Source of the DNA: Bradymonadales bacterium
Lineage (GTDB): Bacteria; Myxococcota_A; Bradymonadia; JAFGEP01
Assembly: GCA_016931535.1 (NCBI GenBank)
Contig: JAFGEP010000058.1
Span: 1 to 45,448, forward strand
Length of the DNA: 45,448 nt
Reading direction: 5' to 3'
Shown here one piece after another: positions 16,171 to 25,060 of this stretch. Within the stretch, counting starts at the first letter, position 1; every line of letters starts with the position of its first letter. The position numbers and the translations under genes are program-made. The notes under the pieces are model-generated. The model did not search any database. It was not told the DNA's origin and was given only the letters and a program-made list of their open reading frames with translations.

Positions 16171-18093
16171 ATGCGTAGCCCTTCCTCTACAGGTAGGCTT
16201 CACTACCTGCACTGGTGTTTTCTTCCTCTCGCAATGATCTTCTGGCTGACCGGGTGTCTGGTCGGCGACGACGATGAGAACAGGCCCCACTCCGATCCCG
16301 ATTCGGCCGGACAGGCCGATCTCTCGGTTGATCTGCCCTCCGAGCTTGCCCCCGACCAGGTCGAGGATCCGGTTGTCGGACCGTTGTGCGATGGCGCATG
16401 CGAGGCCTCGCTGTACACCGAGTGCACCTGCGCTCCGGACGATCCGTGCGGTTGGCAAGGGGATGGCATCTGCGATGTTCCCTACTGCTCCGAGATCACC
16501 AGCACCTACTACCAGGACAGCGCAGACTGCCAGACCGGCCCGGTCTGTGACGGGCAGTGCGGCCTGGGCCAGTATACCGAGTGTACCTGCGGTCCGGACG
16601 ACCCCTGCGGCTGGTCCAGCGATGGCTATTGCGACGAGACCTCTTGTGCCGTGGTGCGCCCTTCCGGCTACTTCGCTGACCCGGCCGACTGCGAGGTACA
16701 GGAGGGCACCTGCAACGGGGAGTGCGACACCGGTCAATACACCGAGTGCACCTGCGGTGCGGACGACCCCTGCGGCTGGGCGGGTAACGGGACCTGCGAC
16801 CAGCAGGCCTGTAACGGCGTTTCGACTGGAACCCACTTCGACGACTCGGCCGACTGCAGTACCACCACACAAGACACCTATGTCGTCACCGCCGTGCGAG
16901 ACGACCTGGACAACACCGATATGGATCTGATGGCGACCGGACTGAGAAACCTCGGGATGACTCAGACGGCCCAAAATACCAACGTCTCCACCTCGGCGCT
17001 CACCGGCTACCTTTCCCAGGAGCTGACGGTCCTCTATCACACTGGCCACGGGGAGTCGGGCGAGGTCCTCACCTCCAACGGCTCCATCCATTACAACCAG
17101 GTGACCATCAACGTGCACCACACCGTGTTCGCCACCTGCCTGACCCTCGCCAGATCCTGGGCTCAGGCCTTCGGCGACACCGCGCAGACCATCCTCGGTT
17201 ACACCGACGTCTCCTATGACTACACCGACGACGAGGTGGCCGAGGACTTCCTGGATGAGCTGGGGCGCGGCAAAGGCTACATGGAGGCCTGGTACCTCGC
17301 CAACGACAGCCAGTGGTGGCTGAGCGACCGATGGGCCGGCTACGTTCGAGAAGGCAGCTCCATCGTGGAGTACTCGGCCCGCAGGAACAACTACCCCACG
17401 GCCAGCACCAAGCAGCTCGATCCCACCTTGCGCCAGGTCGGTCGAAGCGGCCGGCTGTGGATCGCCGAGTCGCTCCTCTCCGACCGGAGGCGGTTCGAGC
17501 CGGCCCAGCAGGTCGTTGCGGATCCTCAGGCAATCCCTGCGGGCCAGCTTATGCCGGGAGGATGGTCCCTGCTGACCGCCGGTCCGATCACCCCCGACCA
17601 GGCGGTCAACCTGGCCGAGACCTTTGCCGACAGCCAATTCGGAGGCCCCGATCCCGACGCGATGCTGGCGGACGTCATCCCGGTCATCTCCCGGACCGAA
17701 TCGGGCGAGGAGACCACGGTGGGATACATGGTTCGCTACGCCCGCATGCTCGACGGGCTGCCGATCCGTGGCAATCGCACGGCGGACCACCTCATCCTGC
17801 TGGTCGGCCCACAAGGCGTGGTCGCCTGGTCGCGCTACTGGCCGGCGCTCGACGTGGCCCCCGCTCTGACCGCAGACGCCGGTACCATCCTGTCCGTCGG
17901 CGAGGCCATCAGCCTGGCTGCCGATCGGATCTCCATGTCGGTCAAGGGGGAGATCCAGCTGCTCGACGCCCGTCCCGTCTACGGAACCCGAGGTCCCAAC
18001 GCCTCCTCCTTCGATCTCGTTCCCGCCTACGAGCTGATCGACCACGCGGGCGGAGCCGTGGTCATCGACGCCAGGACGGGGCTGCCGCTCTAG
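16171..18093 (+). CDS. Lipoprotein with three Cys-rich repeats and a caspase-like His/Cys domain
   Basis: 640 residues. The ATG at 16171 was chosen over one at 16156 because GGAGG lies 5 nt before it. A signal with a textbook lipobox (LTGC, Cys 29) is followed by an acidic linker. Three repeats of about 48 residues (73-120, 126-174, 181-229) each hold about eight Cys in the pattern C.G.C....YTECTC..DDPCGW...G.CD...C....DSADC. The next domain has YHTGHG (H293) and, 30 residues later, VFATCLTL (C323), preceded by hydrophobic strands; this is the His-Gly/Cys layout of clan CD peptidases and looks like DUF6345-type proteins. The C-terminal third may be PepSY-like. Protease activity is inferred, not established; the Cys repeats would be disulphide-bonded outside the cell. 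Confidence 0.75.
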   Translation: MRSPSSTGRLHYLHWCFLPLAMIFWLTGCLVGDDDENRPHSDPDSAGQADLSVDLPSELAPDQVEDPVVGPLCDGACEASLYTECTCAPDDPCGWQGDGICDVPYCSEITSTYYQDSADCQTGPVCDGQCGLGQYTECTCGPDDPCGWSSDGYCDETSCAVVRPSGYFADPADCEVQEGTCNGECDTGQYTECTCGADDPCGWAGNGTCDQQACNGVSTGTHFDDSADCSTTTQDTYVVTAVRDDLDNTDMDLMATGLRNLGMTQTAQNTNVSTSALTGYLSQELTVLYHTGHGESGEVLTSNGSIHYNQVTINVHHTVFATCLTLARSWAQAFGDTAQTILGYTDVSYDYTDDEVAEDFLDELGRGKGYMEAWYLANDSQWWLSDRWAGYVREGSSIVEYSARRNNYPTASTKQLDPTLRQVGRSGRLWIAESLLSDRRRFEPAQQVVADPQAIPAGQLMPGGWSLLTAGPITPDQAVNLAETFADSQFGGPDPDAMLADVIPVISRTESGEETTVGYMVRYARMLDGLPIRGNRTADHLILLVGPQGVVAWSRYWPALDVAPALTADAGTILSVGEAISLAADRISMSVKGEIQLLDARPVYGTRGPNASSFDLVPAYELIDHAGGAVVIDARTGLPL

Positions 18094-18118
18094 CTCGTAG
18101 CTCTTGCACTGATGCTGT

Positions 18119-18196
18119 CCTCCTCCCCCCAGGAGGAGCCGGGGGGAGGTGTCGCGAAGCGACGGAGGGGGTGATCCTCCCCCCAGGCGGAGCCCT
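18119..18196 (+). repeat. Palindromic element, family A, copy 1
   Basis: Begins 26 nt after the stop of the lipoprotein gene. Contains a 32-bp core (18135-18166) found identically at 18838-18869 and 18892-18923. The core holds a gtcgcgaagcgac hairpin, flanked by CCTCCCCCC/GGGGGGAGG arms that make a second hairpin. Position at a gene end again suggests a terminator or mRNA-protecting role as well as mobility. Confidence 0.75.
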
Positions 18197-18265
18197 GACT
18201 CTTGATCACATCTCGGGTCACGACCACCGACAAGGGCGACTCCTTCCTTGAAACACTGTTGTTGG

Positions 18266-18358
18266 GTGTCGCCCCTTACGGGGCTTGGTCTGCACGGATG
18301 CCATACACCCCGGGCTGAAGCCCGGGGCTACACCAGTTGCGCCCCCGGCGGGGCGCCC
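18266..18358 (+). repeat. Three-hairpin composite repeat, family B, copy 1
   Basis: Three palindromes in order: gccccttacggggc, ccccgggctgaagcccgggg, and gcgcccccggcggggcgc, with short unique spacers. The same order occurs inverted at 18548-18641. No coding potential. Confidence 0.7.
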
Positions 18359-18367
18359 GATCCTCAT

Positions 18368-18461
18368 GTTCACCGGGCGAGATCGGAAGCGGAAGATTGG
18401 GTCGGCATCTGGATGCTCTGGATCAACGCCCGAGCCTCTGCTCACCGGGCGAGATTGGAAG
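18368..18461 (+). repeat. Pair of 22-bp direct repeats
   Basis: 18368-18389 and 18440-18461 match at 20 of 22 positions (core tcaccgggcgagat). They lie 72 bp apart, between the two inverted copies of family B. Role unknown. Confidence 0.55.
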
Positions 18462-18547
18462 GGAATTCCTTTGGTGGTGTCTATACCGGATGGACGCCCA
18501 GAGCCAGGGTGGATTGGAGCCAGGCCAGCACCTGTGGTTGACGGGTT

Positions 18548-18641
18548 GGCCGCCCCGCCAGGGGCGGCAAGAAAGTAGCCCCGGGCTTTAGCCCGGGGTA
18601 ACAGAGGAGAACCGAAAGGCAAGCCCCGGAGGGGCGACAGG
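18548..18641 (-). repeat. Three-hairpin composite repeat, family B, copy 2 (inverted)
   Basis: Reverse complement of the arrangement at 18266-18358: gccgcccc.../ggggcggc, gccccgggctttagcccggg, and gccccggaggggc. With copy 1 it forms a large inverted pair separated by about 190 bp. The remainder of the 18094-18955 gap has no gene that I can support. Confidence 0.7.
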
Positions 18642-18832
18642 AGGCCATCACACCGCACTTGCAGCCAAGGTCCTCCGCATTCCCTCCTGACTGGTAACCG
18701 GCTGGGATAATCCTGAAGCCGACCCGTTTGGTGTTCGGCTCTGGTTCCACCCGGATTCCAGGACCCAAAAACCGGCGATTCGCCGCATATCCAGCCATAC
18801 TACAGAGAATCGGCAGATGTGACCGCGAGTCA

Positions 18833-18945
18833 GAGGCGGAGCCGGGGGGAGGTGTCGCGAAGCGACGGAGGAGACAATCCTCCCCCCAGGCGGAGCCGGG
18901 GGGAGGTGTCGCGAAGCGACGGAAGGGGTGATCCTCCCCCGCTGC
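18833..18945 (+). repeat. Palindromic element, family A, copies 2 and 3 in tandem
   Basis: Two 32-bp cores (18838-18869 and 18892-18923) are identical to each other and to the one at 18135-18166, with period 54 bp. The second ends about 10 nt before the stop codon of the minus-strand gene at 18956. A fourth, diverged relative with the same hairpin order lies at 47-105, inverted. Confidence 0.8.
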
Positions 18946-18955
18946 CTACCCCCCC

Positions 18956-20503
18956 TCAATCCGGATCGGCCACGCAGGCCGGTGCCGGCGCGCAGTAGTG
19001 GGAACCCCCGGTCACCGTCTCGTCCATGGCACCCACCACCGTGTCCCCCGGCTGGGCCGATCGGGTCCGGTTACCGTCACCACCGGCGATGACGCTCAGT
19101 TGGCCGTCGGAGGCGTTGTCAGTCCCCCCCGCGACCAGGCTGGTAGAGCCGCTGGCGGTGTTAGTGTTTCCGCCGACCACGGTGGAGCCGTCGCCGGAGG
19201 CGGTGTTGGTAACTCCGCCGGCGACCAGGCTGTTGGATGCGCTGGCGGTGTTGTTTCTCCCGCCGATCACGGTGGAGTTGTTGCCATAGGCGATGTTGTC
19301 GTCTCCGCCGGCGGCCAGGGCGGCGTGGGCGGCGGTGCTATTGTCTGTGCCGGCGATGGCGGCGCTGAAGTTGCCGCCGGTGCTGTTGTGGTAGCCGGCG
19401 GCGAGGCAGCCCGGAATGGCCTGGTAGGCGCCTGCGCTGACCGGTCCCAGCCGGTTCTCGGTTCCGACAACCAGGCTGGCGAAGCCGGGGTAGGCGTGTC
19501 CCGGGCCGATGATGACGTTGTGGGAGCCCTGGGTGGAGCCGGAGAGGGGGTTGTTGTCGGAGTCCCGGTCTCGATTACCCGGCTCGTTGTAGCCGACGAT
19601 GAGGTTGCCGAGCCCGTTGGGGGTGCCGAAGGAGGAGATGCTGGCATGATGGTAGGTGGAGCCGCCGCCGCTGCGGATGTGGAGGTTGGCCCCCTCGACG
19701 ATGAGGTTGGTGCCTTCGCGACGGACATGCTGCAATCGGCTCTGCAGGTCGAGGACGGTCAGCTGGAGGCTGTCGATGGTATCGGCCTGCTGCTCGATGA
19801 TCCCCTCGGCGATTGTCAGGGACTCCTCCAGGGTTTCGACCCGGCTGGTCAGGTTGGACAGGTTGTCCAGGGCGGCGTTGAGCTCGTCGAGGTCCACGTC
19901 CAGGTCGAGCTGCTGCTGGCCGAGGGGGGTTCCGGTCCAGCTGCCGGTGGCGTCGACCACCCGGGTCGAGCCCACGTACAGCCCCTCCGCGTTTTCACTG
20001 CGGGAGGCCACCTCGGCGCGCTGGGCGTAGGGGACGCTGGCCACGGGAAGGCGGGAGGGGAGGGTCTCGCCGTCGATGGTGACCTGCAGCCAGAGGGTCT
20101 CTCCGGTGAGCAGGTCGGCGTCGATGGGCTGGTCACCGGTTCCCAGGTGGATAAAGAAGGCTCCGCTGTCCACCGGGACGTCCGGGATCGACTCCGACCA
20201 CAGGGGGGTCTCGGAGTCGATGGCGTCGAAGAGCTCGACCTCCATGTCCAGATCACCGGTGAACGGCTCGCCGTACTGGTATAGCACGCCCGCATATACC
20301 CACTGGGAGGGGGCGGAGGCCTGCGCCGGCACAGGAAAGACCGCCAGCCAGGTGATCGCGGTCAGCATTGCGGCGGCAACCGGGAGGAAGAGGCGAAGTC
20401 CTTTGAGGAAACCGCGAGCCCCGCGCTCGAAGACGGTCGAATCTGTCGCGCGATGAGCGGCTGAAGCCTTGCAGCTCGAATCGTGGTGTGTTGGGGGTTT
20501 CAT
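18956..20503 (-). CDS. Exported coiled-coil protein with YadA-like head repeats
   Basis: 515 residues; GGAGGAG lies 8 nt before the ATG. A long N-terminus (about 30 polar residues before the hydrophobic segment ending QASA near residue 63) recalls the extended signal peptides of autotransporters. Residues 66-165 form a beta-rich domain seen in many secreted proteins of this group. Residues 200-258 are a heptad coiled coil (LDNLSNLTSRVETLEESL). Residues 326-500 hold about ten 14-residue repeats of the Hep/Hag type (STVIGGRNNTASASNSLVAGG), which fold as a left-handed beta roll in YadA. The C-terminal YadA membrane anchor is absent; the protein ends with a Cys pair (CAPAPAC). It may form a trimeric surface or extracellular rod held by other means. 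Last gene of the unit; overlaps the small lipoprotein by 4 nt. Confidence 0.75.
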   Translation of the reverse strand: MKPPTHHDSSCKASAAHRATDSTVFERGARGFLKGLRLFLPVAAAMLTAITWLAVFPVPAQASAPSQWVYAGVLYQYGEPFTGDLDMEVELFDAIDSETPLWSESIPDVPVDSGAFFIHLGTGDQPIDADLLTGETLWLQVTIDGETLPSRLPVASVPYAQRAEVASRSENAEGLYVGSTRVVDATGSWTGTPLGQQQLDLDVDLDELNAALDNLSNLTSRVETLEESLTIAEGIIEQQADTIDSLQLTVLDLQSRLQHVRREGTNLIVEGANLHIRSGGGSTYHHASISSFGTPNGLGNLIVGYNEPGNRDRDSDNNPLSGSTQGSHNVIIGPGHAYPGFASLVVGTENRLGPVSAGAYQAIPGCLAAGYHNSTGGNFSAAIAGTDNSTAAHAALAAGGDDNIAYGNNSTVIGGRNNTASASNSLVAGGVTNTASGDGSTVVGGNTNTASGSTSLVAGGTDNASDGQLSVIAGGDGNRTRSAQPGDTVVGAMDETVTGGSHYCAPAPACVADPD

Positions 20504-20787
20504 GGTCTGGCTCCTCCGATCGGATAGAGGGTAAAGCGGGTGCTGCTGGCGGGCGGTGGGGTGTTGGCCAGCACGGCCGAGCGAAGCTCCCAGCGGTCGG
20601 TGGTGACCAGGCCGCCGCCGGCGAGAGGAAGGCCGACGAGGAGATAGCCGCTGGGAGAAACCGGTGTGTCGCCGTCGGCGTGGGTGGAGTCTTGAGCCCG
20701 GTCGGTCTCCTGCACCGCGGGATCATCGCTGCAGACCGCCGCGCACAGTGCAAGGGCGGCGGCGAACAGAAAGGGCAATGTGCGCAT
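20500..20787 (-). CDS. Small lipoprotein translationally coupled to the head-repeat protein
   Basis: 95 residues from the ATG at 20787, with GGGGAGG 6 nt upstream. The signal MRTLPFLFAAALALCAAVC ends in a lipidation Cys. The mature part is short, with an acidic stretch and then a beta-like region (SGYLLVGLPLAGGG). Its stop overlaps the start of the next gene as ATGA, so translation of the two is coupled and the products are probably needed in fixed ratio. It could anchor or chaperone the head-repeat protein, which lacks its own anchor; this is inference. No known family recognised. Confidence 0.65.
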   Translation of the reverse strand: MRTLPFLFAAALALCAAVCSDDPAVQETDRAQDSTHADGDTPVSPSGYLLVGLPLAGGGLVTTDRWELRSAVLANTPPPASSTRFTLYPIGGARP

Positions 20788-20938
20788 CTCTACCTCCCCT
20801 TGTCTCTGGGTGGACCTGTCTTGTGGTGGCTGTTTGGTACCGGCCCCGCGAGGAAGGCCGACGGAGCGTTCCGGTTTCTGGGGGTGATTCTCCCTGGCGG
20901 CGGGGTCTGCTGCGGGGAGTTTCTCGTCTCGGGGCACA

Positions 20939-23161
20939 TTATTCGGCGAAGCTCCAGGGCAAGGAATGATAGATCCAGATCTCGCCTTCTCCATCCTGGA
21001 TTCCGGCGCCGCAAAGGCCGATGACGGTTTCCGGCAGCTGGTCTCCGTCCAGGTCGCACCGAACGATGCTCCTCAACTGGTGTGTCGGGGCACCCCAGAT
21101 CTCCAGGGGGGCGTTCTGCTCGTCCAGCCGTATGGACCGACCGAGCTGTAGGGGAGTGGGGAAAATCGCGATTCTCCCCGGACCGGAGGGATCCGTATGT
21201 TCCAGGAAATGCCCGAAGCTCAACAACACCAGGTCGTCCCGGCCATCTTCAGTGAAATCGGCCTGCTGGATCTCCTGGCCGTTCTCGTTCGAGTGGTCCA
21301 GTTGAAAGATGCTGACTCCATCGGCCAGGTAAGGATTCAGGTAGACCACATCCTCGGCGCGGTCTGGGAGAGACAGGGCGAAGGCCGTACCGCCCCAAGG
21401 GTTGTTCGTCTCCACCCAAACCGTCATCTCCGGACGGACGTCTCCCGCCACATCGAAGATCGGTCCGATCTTCGTTCGCAGAGCGTTCGAAGGTGCGCTG
21501 GTGACAAAGCTCGCAAGCTGTTGAATCGCCTGTGGCTCCTCCAGACTCAACGGCAAGGGCACCAGATAGGTACGTCCGGGCCTGACATCCTCACCAGGGT
21601 AGTAATGGCCGCCTGCATCACAGGCGATGATCGCCGGAGAACGGTCTGATGAGCCTTGATAGAGGGCCACACCGCCGCTACCCAAGAAGATTCCCATCTC
21701 CGGATCACCCGTGATCACCTGGTGGCCATTTTCGATGCTCAGGTAGTGCCTGCCCACAGTGGGGTTGGAGTGCAGCACCAAGGCGCCGGTTTCTGTCTGA
21801 TTGACCCCGAACAGGATGTCCTGGTGGCCGTCTCCGTCGTAGTCGGCCACGCCCAGGGCTCTGATCAGGGCTCCATTGGTGGTCCCGAGAAAGGTGATGT
21901 CGGCCATGGCGGTGGACAGGTCTCGATCGATCGGCAGCCGTGTCGAGTCGTCGAATCCCAGGTAGACCAGCACCGCCCCCACATTGTACAGCTCGTTGTC
22001 GTCATACCCGGGAGTGGAGATGACCAGGTCATCCATTCCATCCTCGTTCACATCCCCCACCAGGGCACGGAAGTAATAGTCGTAGTATATGGCATAGATG
22101 ATCCAGTCGTTGATCTCGGAGAGCGAGAGAACGGGCTCTTGGGGCAATGGCCCGAGGATGACCCGGATCTCGGGCACCAGCTCCACGACCAGGTTGGACC
22201 GACCGTGGGCTTGATTAGCCCAGGTCGCCAGATCTCCCACTCCATCCCCGTTGAAGTCGGCGCAGGCCAGGCCGAATCCCCATGCATCTTGCGGATCGAC
22301 CCCGCGGATGACCTGGTCGGGCGCGCTCATCTCCCGGGAAAGGTCGAGCAGCCGCGGTTCCCAGTGGCAGGTGTGGTCACATCCGTCGTGGTCCAGCAGG
22401 TTGCCGTCGTCACACTCCTCGTCTCGGGAGAGCTCGACCACCCGGTTGCCACACCCTGCCGGGACGCATTCGATTCCCCGGCACACCCGCTCCATTCCAC
22501 AGGCGGTGCCGTCTCCCACCGGCAAGCGGACACAGCCGCTGCCGTCGTCGGTGTTCTGAGTCTCCGGATCGCATCGGTCGGTCGAGCACAGGTTATCGTC
22601 GCGGCACCGCAGGTCGTGGGCCTCGTGGGTGATCTGGTCGGTTTCCTCGTCGCACCGGTCCACCGTGCAGTACCACTCGTCCGCCAGCTCCGGCGGTTCA
22701 CCTGACCGGCAGACACCGTCCAGGCAGCGTTCCTCGCCGTCGCAGAAAAAGTGGTTGGAGCACTGACCGTCGGTGTCGCATTCCGCCTCTTCTGCACTGT
22801 CCTGGGCCAGGTCGGTGCGAGGCTCCTCTGGCTCGAGCTGATCCTCGAGGTCTTCGGCCTGGTCGCTCAGGTCTGGCTCGATGTCGGCGTCGGCCGCCAG
22901 GCAGACGGCCAGAACCGGATCGCAAGTAGTGCCCTGAGGGCAGCCATCATCGCTCTGCCCAGGGTTGCAGGCAGGATACTCGGCGCGGGGGCGGCACAAA
23001 CCGTCCACGCATCGGTGGGTGAAGGGACAGCTGGCGTCGTTGGAACAGGTCCGATAGTCATGAAACAGAAAGCACCCCGATCCGGTCGTCCACGCAATCA
23101 GCAAGGCCAATATCAGTGCACTCTCGAACCACCGTGGGCGGCATGAGGCGATCTCGATCAT
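20939..23161 (-). CDS. FG-GAP repeat lipoprotein with Cys-rich N-terminal region
   Basis: 740 residues from the ATG at 23161, which gives a short signal with Cys 30 as likely lipidation site; an ATG at 23218 would overlap the preceding gene by 13 nt and cannot be excluded. Residues 38-235 contain about 20 Cys in short knots typical of myxobacterial secreted proteins. Residues 236-266 form a DUF4215-type repeat (CGNRVVELSRDEECDDGN). The rest carries at least five FG-GAP calcium-binding loops of the DxNxDGxxD type (DFNGDGVGD, DVNEDGMDD, DYDGDGHQD, DFTEDGRDD, DLDGDQLPE), forming an integrin-like beta propeller. A binding role at the surface is inferred. Between this gene and the small lipoprotein lie 151 nt with no terminator seen. 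Confidence 0.8.
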   Translation of the reverse strand: MIEIASCRPRWFESALILALLIAWTTGSGCFLFHDYRTCSNDASCPFTHRCVDGLCRPRAEYPACNPGQSDDGCPQGTTCDPVLAVCLAADADIEPDLSDQAEDLEDQLEPEEPRTDLAQDSAEEAECDTDGQCSNHFFCDGEERCLDGVCRSGEPPELADEWYCTVDRCDEETDQITHEAHDLRCRDDNLCSTDRCDPETQNTDDGSGCVRLPVGDGTACGMERVCRGIECVPAGCGNRVVELSRDEECDDGNLLDHDGCDHTCHWEPRLLDLSREMSAPDQVIRGVDPQDAWGFGLACADFNGDGVGDLATWANQAHGRSNLVVELVPEIRVILGPLPQEPVLSLSEINDWIIYAIYYDYYFRALVGDVNEDGMDDLVISTPGYDDNELYNVGAVLVYLGFDDSTRLPIDRDLSTAMADITFLGTTNGALIRALGVADYDGDGHQDILFGVNQTETGALVLHSNPTVGRHYLSIENGHQVITGDPEMGIFLGSGGVALYQGSSDRSPAIIACDAGGHYYPGEDVRPGRTYLVPLPLSLEEPQAIQQLASFVTSAPSNALRTKIGPIFDVAGDVRPEMTVWVETNNPWGGTAFALSLPDRAEDVVYLNPYLADGVSIFQLDHSNENGQEIQQADFTEDGRDDLVLLSFGHFLEHTDPSGPGRIAIFPTPLQLGRSIRLDEQNAPLEIWGAPTHQLRSIVRCDLDGDQLPETVIGLCGAGIQDGEGEIWIYHSLPWSFAE

Positions 23162-23205
23162 TCGGCAGGCGCGTCCAGCCCGCTCGATCACCTTCCCCCT
23201 ATGCG

Positions 23206-24801
23206 TCAGTACTTCCATCTGATGATCGCCCCTATGCCCCCTTGCAGGGGAAATCCCTCGATCGCATCGGGGATCCACTCGAATGACCTGTGGCGGTCGC
23301 CCGTCGGCAATGAGTCTTCCGCCGATAGGCCATCCCGACGCACTCCAACCGACCTGCGGGTGGTCATGCCGGCGAGAGTTGGACCGAACCTCTGGTGGCT
23401 GGAACTGGTCTGCACCGGCGCGGGTGCGTCCCCTTCCAGCAGAAGGAGGACGGTGCCTGCGATCGAAGCTGCCAATCCAACCGAAAAGCCGATCCAGGAC
23501 AGGGCGGTCGCCGTATGCCCGGACTGGCGATAGTCCAGCAGGTCATTGGAGTTTCGGCAGACCGGATCGGCGTCACAATCCAGAAAATCACTGTAGGCGC
23601 TGGCCTCGAAGATGGAAGAGACGATGCCAACGGTCAGCGCGATGCCTCCCAGCCCCACCAGACCCCATCCCACAACCTCTCGATTCCTGCCGCGTTTTGC
23701 CCCGTCCATCCTTAGCCATCCCCGAGAGGTGAACGGATAAGCTCCGTCGACATCTCCGGCCGACCCAAGAGCCGCAACGATCAGCCCCGATTCGGAACCC
23801 GAAGGGGCCCTGAAGGCGTACTCCAGCGATTCTTCGGGAGCGTTGTAGACCGCAATCTGCATCATCCGCTGCGCATTCGATGGCTCGACCCACCCGACCA
23901 GGATGACCTGGTCAGCTCCAAAAAGGTCCCCGTATGCGCGTGCCAGCGGTGCCAGCATCACCGGATCATGGGACTGATCCGGCGTGAGCATCAGCTCACC
24001 GCTATCTGGAGACCAGACCTCATCGAAACGGGGATTGATGTAGATCGACCGCCGTTGCTGGGAGCTCACCATGTGGACCAGGCTTCGCCGGTTTCCGCAC
24101 TGCACGACTACGGCGTGGCTTCCCCGGGCCAGCGGTACCTGGACCGGAGGGGTGGTTTCGATCTCTTGCCCGTTGAGCGATGCGGTGCAATCGGGAGAGG
24201 GCATCTGGATGGTCAGCAGGGGGAGGTCGAGGGCAAACTCCTCCCGGACCTGGATATAGTGTTCCACGAACTCCGGCTGGTACCAGTCCAGTGAAGGCGT
24301 CCAGAGCGGGAAGCGGCGCAGGCTCTCGCGGATGGTCTCCGCCGATCGCTCGTTGTCGCCCAGCTGGAAGTGAACTCTGGCCAACGCCAGGATCCCCCGC
24401 CTGATGATGGCGGCGAACTCGGGTCGGGCGCCCATGTCCGCGGTCCGATCCCAGAGCGAGACCAGCCCTTCCTGCGACAGGATGGCGATCGCCTCCTCCG
24501 GTTCCGCCTCGTAGTAGGCGTTTTCCCCTCGGACCACCTCCAGGCTGATCCACTCCAGGTTGACCCCTCGAGGTGTTTCATACCGCTCGCTCGCCGAGGG
24601 AGAGGGGCCGATCAGTGAAATGCAGTCGGCACCATGGGCCTGCTCTAAAGAAGCGGTCAGCTCTCTCGACAGGCTGCCGGCCGATCCGTGCCCGAAGTTG
24701 ACCGGCAGCACAGCGATGGTGGGTTGCGCTCCTACCTGCCCAATACCTCCCAGGTAAGCGGCCACCGTGAGCAGTGCTGCCAGGCACGAACGACAGGACA
24801 T
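23206..24801 (-). CDS. PEGA-domain envelope protein with TPR-like region
   Basis: 531 residues; AAGGAG lies 6 nt before the ATG, and a signal peptide is cleaved near GAQ|PT. Residues 125-165 are TPR-like (FAAIIRRGILALARVHFQLGDNERSAETI). Residues 197-245 are a PEGA-type domain (CTASLNGQEIETTPPVQVPLARGSHAV), which commonly binds peptidoglycan or carbohydrate in surface proteins. Two hydrophobic segments follow at about 374-397 and 430-456, and the C-terminus (GGIGAIIRWKY) has a barrel-like ending. It is the first gene of the run that continues with the FG-GAP protein 44 nt downstream. An envelope scaffold function is inferred from the family. Confidence 0.75.
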   Translation of the reverse strand: MSCRSCLAALLTVAAYLGGIGQVGAQPTIAVLPVNFGHGSAGSLSRELTASLEQAHGADCISLIGPSPSASERYETPRGVNLEWISLEVVRGENAYYEAEPEEAIAILSQEGLVSLWDRTADMGARPEFAAIIRRGILALARVHFQLGDNERSAETIRESLRRFPLWTPSLDWYQPEFVEHYIQVREEFALDLPLLTIQMPSPDCTASLNGQEIETTPPVQVPLARGSHAVVVQCGNRRSLVHMVSSQQRRSIYINPRFDEVWSPDSGELMLTPDQSHDPVMLAPLARAYGDLFGADQVILVGWVEPSNAQRMMQIAVYNAPEESLEYAFRAPSGSESGLIVAALGSAGDVDGAYPFTSRGWLRMDGAKRGRNREVVGWGLVGLGGIALTVGIVSSIFEASAYSDFLDCDADPVCRNSNDLLDYRQSGHTATALSWIGFSVGLAASIAGTVLLLLEGDAPAPVQTSSSHQRFGPTLAGMTTRRSVGVRRDGLSAEDSLPTGDRHRSFEWIPDAIEGFPLQGGIGAIIRWKY

Positions 24802-24908
24802 GCCGGTCTCCTTGGTCTACGGCATCCGGAGGCCTGACAACGACCCGTGCTTCATGGCGCTGCCCCCACAGGGTTCGTTTGCCTTCGGACCTCCGATCCG
24901 CTGATTTG

Positions 24909-24938
24909 ATTATCGGTAGCCAGTATAGAGCATGTCGC
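24909..24938 (-). promoter_or_regulatory. Candidate promoter of the surface-protein operon
   Basis: On the minus strand GCGACA (24933-24938) and GATAAT (24909-24914) are 18 nt apart, in an AT-richer stretch about 110 nt upstream of the PEGA gene. A neighbouring TATACT offers an alternative -10. Confidence 0.35.
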
Positions 24939-25032
24939 TCTCCAGTCCAGACCATCGGTGAACTCGAACCCGTGCCGAGCCATCAACGCCCTCGGGCGAA
25001 AGCCCGCTCTGAGAGGCCTCCTTGTCACTTTT

Positions 25033-25060
25033 TTGAGTCGGTATCGGTTTTTCGTATATT
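25033..25060 (+). promoter_or_regulatory. Candidate promoter in the gap before the secreted protein gene
   Basis: TTGAGT (25033-25038) and TATATT (25055-25060) are 16 nt apart in the most AT-rich spot of the intergenic region. If used, it gives a transcript leader of about 400 nt before the start at 25471. Confidence 0.4.

Noticed and set aside
15808..18045. Long open frame (745 codons) on the minus strand
   Set aside because: It is antisense to the Cys-rich repeat lipoprotein, whose signal peptide, lipobox and ribosome-binding site are clear.
18248..18591. Short open frames in the repeat-rich gap
   Set aside because: They run through palindromes, lack ribosome-binding sites and have no protein-like composition.
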